64,000 nucleotides of DNA from Microcystis elabens FACHB-917. GTDB lineage: Bacteria; Cyanobacteriota; Cyanobacteriia; PCC-6307; Cyanobiaceae. The notes under the pieces were generated by a model. It was not told the DNA's origin. It was given only the letters and a program-made list of their open reading frames with translations, and made no database searches. Positions 60,285 through 64,000 of the stretch are shown piece by piece (position 1 is the first letter of the stretch; every line of letters starts with the position of its first letter). The stretch lies in assembly GCF_014698445.1 (NCBI RefSeq), contig NZ_JACJSZ010000004.1, positions 62,001 to 126,000 of the forward strand, read 5' to 3'. Made by a program: the position numbers and the translations under genes.

Positions 60285-61513
60285 TCATTCTGCTGATGGA
60301 GATCGCCGGCTGGTTCGGCTATCTGCAGCGCCTGGAGGTGCGACTCCAGATCATCGTGCTGCTGCTGGTGTTTCTGGGCCAGGGGGCACTGCGGCGGCGT
60401 CTGAGCCCGCGGGTTCCCCTGGCACGGCGCGCGGACGTCGTGATCCCACTTCTGCTGGGTGTGTTCTCGCTGATCCTGGGATGGGGTGGCCTTCCCAACG
60501 GCCTGGTGCTGCTGAGCCTGCTCCTTTACCTGGGCTGGCTGGGTCTGGGGAGGCTGCGCCAGCTGCTGGGCCGGTTCATCCAGCAGCAGCAGCTGCAGCT
60601 GCTGGAAAGCCGCCTGATCCGCCCGGCCTACCTGCTGGTCGCTGCCCTGCTGGTGATCCGGGTGTTCGACAACCCGCAGGATCTGGCCCTCATTCCCCTG
60701 GGCCAGTGGTTCGGCTCCGAGGTGACCCTGGGCAGCTTCTTCATGGTGGTGGTGACCATCTATGTCCTGGCCATGGGCACAGGTCCGCCGGCCCAGGCAG
60801 TGGCCTGGCTGGTGCAGCGCAGCGTGGGCATCAGCAACGGCAGCCGCCGGGCCCTGGCCCTGATGATCCGCTATGCGGCAGTGGCCGTGGGGATCTTCTG
60901 GGCTCTTGATCACGTTGGCTTCAACCGGACCGCGATCCTGGCGGTCGCCGGTGGCCTTTCGGTGGGCCTGGGGTTCGGGATCAAGGAAGTCTTCTCGAAC
61001 TTCGTCAGTGGCCTCTGGCTGTTGTTCGAAGGGTCGGTACGGCCGGGGGAGGTGCTCTTCATCGACGGCGATCCCTGCGAAGTGCGCAGCCTCGGCCTGC
61101 GGGCGGCGGTGCTCTGGCGCGACCGGGACAATGCCGAACTGGTGATCCCCAACCAGACCTTCTTCACCAACACCACCGTGACCTACACGGGCACCGACAC
61201 CCTGCGGCGCAGCCAGGTTCTGGTGAGCGCCGCCTACCACCACGATCCCTCCGAGGTCATGGCCCTGCTGGAGGCCACGGCCCGCGCCCAGAGCAGGATT
61301 CTGGCCACCCCGGCACCGAAGGGTCTGCTGCTTCGTTACGGCGATTCCGCCATCGACTACGCCCTGCGTTTCTGGATCGCCAACCCGATGGATAACGTCT
61401 CCATCTGCAGCGAAGTCCAGGCCGCGATCTGGCGCGCCTTCCGGGACCGGCAGATTGAGATCCCCTTTCCGCAGCAGGTGCAGTACAGGGTGGAGGGTCC
61501 ACCGAAAAGCTGA
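60281..61513 (+). CDS. MscS-family mechanosensitive ion channel
   Basis: A 410-residue membrane protein. Several hydrophobic spans precede the pore helix, which carries AVAGGLSVGLGFGIKEVFSNFVSG at about residues 223-246, the MscS pore motif. The cytoplasmic beta domain follows (PGEVLFIDGDPCEVRSLGLRAAVL, then NAELVIPNQTFFTN), and the C-terminal mixed domain contains CSEVQAAIWRAFRDRQIEIPFPQ. It opens on membrane tension to release osmolytes. Coupling to a solute-binding lipoprotein gene by an ATGA overlap is unusual and may mean a ligand-linked channel. Confidence 0.92.
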   Translation: MIILLMEIAGWFGYLQRLEVRLQIIVLLLVFLGQGALRRRLSPRVPLARRADVVIPLLLGVFSLILGWGGLPNGLVLLSLLLYLGWLGLGRLRQLLGRFIQQQQLQLLESRLIRPAYLLVAALLVIRVFDNPQDLALIPLGQWFGSEVTLGSFFMVVVTIYVLAMGTGPPAQAVAWLVQRSVGISNGSRRALALMIRYAAVAVGIFWALDHVGFNRTAILAVAGGLSVGLGFGIKEVFSNFVSGLWLLFEGSVRPGEVLFIDGDPCEVRSLGLRAAVLWRDRDNAELVIPNQTFFTNTTVTYTGTDTLRRSQVLVSAAYHHDPSEVMALLEATARAQSRILATPAPKGLLLRYGDSAIDYALRFWIANPMDNVSICSEVQAAIWRAFRDRQIEIPFPQQVQYRVEGPPKS

Positions 61514-61547
61514 ACCTTGCCCCACTGGCGATCGCGGGCCCGAGTTG

Positions 61548-61553
61548 TACAAT
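61548..61553 (+). promoter_or_regulatory. Candidate -10 element upstream of cyAbrB
   Basis: TACAAT, 29 bases ahead of the cyAbrB start, in a locally AT-rich stretch. No -35 element at canonical spacing was found. A HIP1-type palindrome (GCGATCGC) lies about 15 bases upstream. Confidence 0.35.
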
Positions 61554-61581
61554 TTCAATCAATACCCACCGCCATTGCATC

Positions 61582-61950
61582 ATGCTCAAAGGTGCTGATC
61601 TGCTCGCCAAGGTCAAAGAGCTCGGCGATGCTTCGAAGTCCGATCTGGTCCGCAGCTGCGGCTACGTGAGCACCAAGAAGGACGGCAACGAGCGCCTGAA
61701 CTTCACGGCCTTCTACGAAGCTCTTCTCGATGCCAAGGGCATCAGCCTCGGCGACGGTGTCGGCAAGGCGACCACCAAGGCCGGTCGAAAGCTCGGCTAT
61801 ACCGCCAAGGTCCAGTTCAACGGCAATCTGCTGGTGGGCAAGGCCTACACCGCGATGCTGGGCCTGGAGCCTGGGGATGAGTTCGAGATCAAGCTCGGTC
61901 GCAAGGCGATCCGACTGGTGCCGGTGGGCGGTTCCGACGACGAGGAGTGA
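61582..61950 (+). CDS. cyAbrB-type transcriptional regulator
   Basis: A 122-residue DNA-binding protein of the cyanobacterial AbrB-like family. It reads MLKGADLLAKVKELGDASKSDLVRSCGYVST at the start, continues with the basic segment TTKAGRKLGYTAKVQFNGNLLVGKAYTAML, and ends with the short acidic DDEE tail. cyAbrB proteins act as global regulators of nitrogen and carbon metabolism. Members have the AbrB fold with a C-terminal DNA-binding part, unlike Bacillus AbrB. The ATG at 61582 gives the standard length. It is followed by a 296-base intergenic stretch containing a strong hairpin. Confidence 0.95.
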   Translation: MLKGADLLAKVKELGDASKSDLVRSCGYVSTKKDGNERLNFTAFYEALLDAKGISLGDGVGKATTKAGRKLGYTAKVQFNGNLLVGKAYTAMLGLEPGDEFEIKLGRKAIRLVPVGGSDDEE

Positions 61951-62088
61951 GCTGACGGCCCACGGGCCGTTCGCAGCCCCAGCCGGCCCGTGAAGCTATG
62001 TGCGGATCGGCGCTGTAGCGGTCGCTTCCGATTTAGACAAAAGGTGCGGGGCCTGGGAGACCGATCAACTCACCATTGGTTTCGCAAA

Positions 62089-62123
62089 GTAGCCCCCCTC
62101 GGGTCATGCTCGAGGGGGGCTAC
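62089..62123. terminator. Perfect 13-bp inverted repeat with 9-base loop
   Basis: The arms GTAGCCCCCCTCG and CGAGGGGGGCTAC flank a 9-base loop. The stem is very GC-rich and stable. No U-tract follows on either strand, so a factor-independent terminator is not assured. A small RNA or a bidirectional end for the cyAbrB transcript is possible. The remaining 61951-62246 has no gene I can support. Confidence 0.6.
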
Positions 62124-62246
62124 GCGTTTCAGGGTCAGCCCTCTGGACCATGCCATGGAGAGTATCGGGACATGCACACGAGGGGGTAAGTCGTCAACAA
62201 ATCCGCAACCTTCTGTTATGTTGGGGGCTGATGCGTGGTTCGACCC

Positions 62247-62459
62247 ATGCCTTACCCCACCTCCCATACGGCAGCAGCCCTCCACCCCGGCAGCTTCGTG
62301 GCGCTGGGCAGCCGCCAGGGCGGCACCTACCAGGTGATCAGCATCGACGAGAAGACCGACAGCTGCTGGGTGCGGCGCTGGCCCCTCACCCACCACGGCT
62401 CCCCCGCCTTCTCCGTCGCCCTGCCCGACCTGCGTCCCCTGCACCGGCCGCCCCACTGA
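62247..62459 (+). CDS. Small conserved hypothetical protein
   Basis: A 70-residue frame from ATG 62247 (MPYPTSHTAAALHPGSFVALG). The middle reads GGTYQVISIDEKTDSCWVRRWPL, which looks like a small beta-rich (SH3-like) protein with alternating hydrophobics. An upstream GTG at 62235 is in frame. The family resembles short cyanobacterial proteins with a 'VAL-SRQGGTYQV..ID' pattern. Function unknown. Confidence 0.65.
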   Translation: MPYPTSHTAAALHPGSFVALGSRQGGTYQVISIDEKTDSCWVRRWPLTHHGSPAFSVALPDLRPLHRPPH

Positions 62460-62493
62460 ACCCATCCCTCTCGCCCTGCACCGGACCACAGCC

Positions 62494-62610
62494 ATGATCC
62501 CGATGGGTTTCGTCATCACCTCCCGGCTGTTCTGCCGCGCCGGCCGCCTGGCTCTGCTGGCGGCGGGCCTGGCTCTGGTCGTCGAGGCGCTGGCTCAAAC
62601 CCTGTCCTGA
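62494..62610 (+). CDS. Possible 38-residue small membrane protein
   Basis: ATG 62494 opens a 38-residue frame (MIPMGFVITSRLFC, then a hydrophobic LALLAAGLALVVEALA helix). The composition suggests one membrane span. It lies between the small conserved gene and the metal permease. There is no family I recognise, and a chance frame cannot be excluded. Confidence 0.3.
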   Translation: MIPMGFVITSRLFCRAGRLALLAAGLALVVEALAQTLS

Positions 62611-62643
62611 GGCCCTTCCACCCGCCCTGGGTACCCTGGGCCG

Positions 62644-63480
62644 ATGGCGGGGACCTCGACCCTGGTGGAGCTGCTGCAGCTTCCCTTCATGCAGCGGGCC
62701 CTGCTGGGCGGCCTGCTCAGCGGCGCCCTCGGCGGCGTGCTCGGCAGCTTCGCCGTGCTGCGCCAGCTCTCCTTCTTCAGCGACGCCCTGGGCCATTCCG
62801 CCCTGCTCGGCATCACCCTGGGCCTGCTGCTGGGCATCGACCCCACCCTGGTGCTGATCCCCTTCGCCGTGCTGTTCGCCCTGATGACGAACCAGCTTGT
62901 GCAACGCAGCAGGCTGCCGGCCGATGCCCTGCTGAACATCGTCTACTCCTCCTCGCTCGCCCTGGCCGTCGTGGCCCTGAGCCTGCTGCGGGTCTACAAG
63001 GGCGGCATCCAGCAGCTCCTGTTCGGTGACATCCTGGGGGTCACCTGGCTGGATCTGGCCCTGATCGCGGCCTTGCTCGTCGTCACCGCCGTCTACCTGA
63101 CCCTCACCCGGCGAGATCAGGTGCTGCTCACCCTCGACGAACCCCTGGCCCGCTCCCGGGGCATCGCCGTCTCGCTGCACCGGCTGCTGTTCCTGGTCCT
63201 GCTGGCCGTGGTGGTGGCCATTTCCGTCAAGGCGGTGGGGGTGCTGCTGATCAGCGCCTTCGTGGTCATCCCCGCCTGCTCCTCGCGGCTGGTGAGCCGG
63301 CGCTTCGGCACCTACGTGGCCCTCTCCGCCGTGCTGGGGGCCAGCGGCGCCGTGCTCGGCCTGCTGGTGTCGGCCGCCTTCGCCCTGCCCTCCGGCCCCT
63401 CCGTGGTGATCGCCCAGCTGGTGGGCTTCCTCATCGCCCTGGCGGTGGCGCCGTTGCGGGGCAGGGCGACAACCCCCTGA
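62644..63480 (+). CDS. Metal ABC transporter permease (ZnuB/MntB family)
   Basis: A 278-residue permease of the ABC-3 family with about eight membrane spans. The core reads MQRALLGGLLSGALGGVLGSFAVLRQLSFFSDALGHSALLG and the cytoplasmic EAA-like part RSRGIAVSLHRLLFLVLLAVVVAISVKAVGVLLI. It imports Zn, Mn or Fe together with an ATPase and a binding protein, neither of which is in the window. Metal specificity cannot be told. The ATG at 62644 has no strong Shine-Dalgarno element. Confidence 0.92.
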   Translation: MAGTSTLVELLQLPFMQRALLGGLLSGALGGVLGSFAVLRQLSFFSDALGHSALLGITLGLLLGIDPTLVLIPFAVLFALMTNQLVQRSRLPADALLNIVYSSSLALAVVALSLLRVYKGGIQQLLFGDILGVTWLDLALIAALLVVTAVYLTLTRRDQVLLTLDEPLARSRGIAVSLHRLLFLVLLAVVVAISVKAVGVLLISAFVVIPACSSRLVSRRFGTYVALSAVLGASGAVLGLLVSAAFALPSGPSVVIAQLVGFLIALAVAPLRGRATTP

Positions 63481-63487
63481 AGGGCGA

Positions 63488-64000
63488 TCAGTCCTGCGGC
63501 GCGGCCAGGCCCGGGTCGAGGTGGCCCGTCTTGACCCAGATCAGGCAGCCGCTGCGGCTGAAGGGTGCATGGCGACTGCCGGCCGGGTTGCGCAGCCAGG
63601 TGCCGGCCGGGTAGGCCCCCTGTTCGTCCTGGAACACCCCCTCGAGCACGAAGATCTCCTCGCCGCCCGGGTGGGCGTGGAGGGGGAAGCGGGTTCCAGG
63701 CTCCCAGCGCACCAGGGCCACCTGCTCGGTGCCGAAGCCGTGCAGGGGCAGCACGCTCAGCCCGAGCACCAGGCCGGGCACGAAGGGGGAACGGCGCGTG
63801 TCGACCACCACCCGGGACTGATCGGCCGGATCCATCTGGCGCAATTTCACCAGGATCGTGCAGCCGGCCGCACTGAAGGGGGCGTGGGCGGAGCCGACCG
63901 GGTTGCGGACGTAGGTGCCGGGGCCATAATCGCCGTGCTCGTCGGAGAAGACCCCCTCAAGCACGAGGAACTCCTCGCCGCCCCCATGTTCATGGGGGGA
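63488..64000 (-). CDS. ChrR-like bicupin protein (5' truncated by window end)
   Basis: 171 codons are visible, running off the right edge. Two cupin repeats show the same motif order: HEHGGGEEFLVLEGVFSDEHG with GTYVRNPVGSAHAPFS, then HAHPGGEEIFVLEGVFQDEQG with GTWLRNPAGSRHAPFS. The duplicated cupin fits the ChrR anti-sigma-factor cupin family (ChrR-type zinc cupins), which responds to singlet oxygen, or a related metal-binding dioxygenase-like protein. No N-terminal anti-sigma part is visible because it would lie outside the window. It converges with the metal permease gene. Confidence 0.85.
   Translation of the reverse strand, partial: SPHEHGGGEEFLVLEGVFSDEHGDYGPGTYVRNPVGSAHAPFSAAGCTILVKLRQMDPADQSRVVVDTRRSPFVPGLVLGLSVLPLHGFGTEQVALVRWEPGTRFPLHAHPGGEEIFVLEGVFQDEQGAYPAGTWLRNPAGSRHAPFSRSGCLIWVKTGHLDPGLAAPQD

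Overview
The window is a GC-rich stretch of chromosome from a cyanobacterium, most likely a freshwater alpha-cyanobacterium of the Cyanobium/Synechococcus group. The evidence is the gene content: a flavodiiron flv3-flv1 pair, a cyAbrB regulator, a chorismate lyase of the plastoquinone-pathway type, several acyl-lipid desaturases, and the rplI, dnaB and mnmG genes. No tRNA, rRNA or CRISPR array was seen. The assignment rests on gene recognition by eye, not on a database search.

Layout. 0-3.6 kb: end of an SNF2 helicase gene, a Delta6-type desaturase on the opposite strand, a SWIM zinc-finger protein, a MEKHLA protein, a small heat-shock protein and a PilZ-like remnant. 3.6-7.3 kb: the flv3-flv1 operon for oxygen photoreduction. 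7.3-18.2 kb: a probable PLP-lyase/gcvH/gcvP operon on the minus strand, two DesC-like desaturases around a conserved unknown gene, rplI, dnaB and a sterol-desaturase-family protein. 18.2-29.5 kb: a minus-strand defence island. It is a type I restriction-modification operon in the order hsdM, abiEi, abiEii, hsdS, XRE-ImmA, PIN/DUF4411, hsdR, and then a small unknown gene. It lies between dnaB and mnmG. 29.5-38.1 kb: mnmG, a PilP-like membrane protein, chorismate lyase, several conserved unknowns, a SprT-like protein and ligA.

38.1-43.1 kb: a translationally coupled type I secretion set (parvulin-like isomerase, ABC exporter with an N-terminal cyclic-nucleotide-binding-like domain, HlyD adaptor) with no obvious substrate gene. 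43-47.5 kb: a methyltransferase, a TVP38 protein, a MACPF-like/jacalin protein, a beta-hydroxyacid-dehydrogenase-family enzyme and a SemiSWEET. 47.6-52 kb: a decaying accessory patch. It holds an AAA ATPase with a frameshift and a nonsense codon, a TOPRIM-like partner with an amber codon, an ISAs1-type transposase remnant inserted into a DUF6880-like gene, and an intact-looking HEPN/MNT toxin-antitoxin pair. Two diverged copies of a 66-bp segment bracket the second half of this patch. 52-64 kb: valS, a Coq4-like pseudogene, a PlsC-type acyltransferase, a 2OG-Fe(II) oxygenase, a degraded unknown gene, conserved small proteins, a solute-binding lipoprotein coupled to an MscS channel, cyAbrB, a strong hairpin, a metal ABC permease and a truncated bicupin protein.

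The points I would look at first are the type I restriction operon carrying two different embedded toxin-antitoxin-like modules and an HsdR with an apparent C-terminal AlbA/Schlafen-type domain, the cytoplasmic-looking MACPF/jacalin protein, and the coupled solute-binding-protein/MscS pair.
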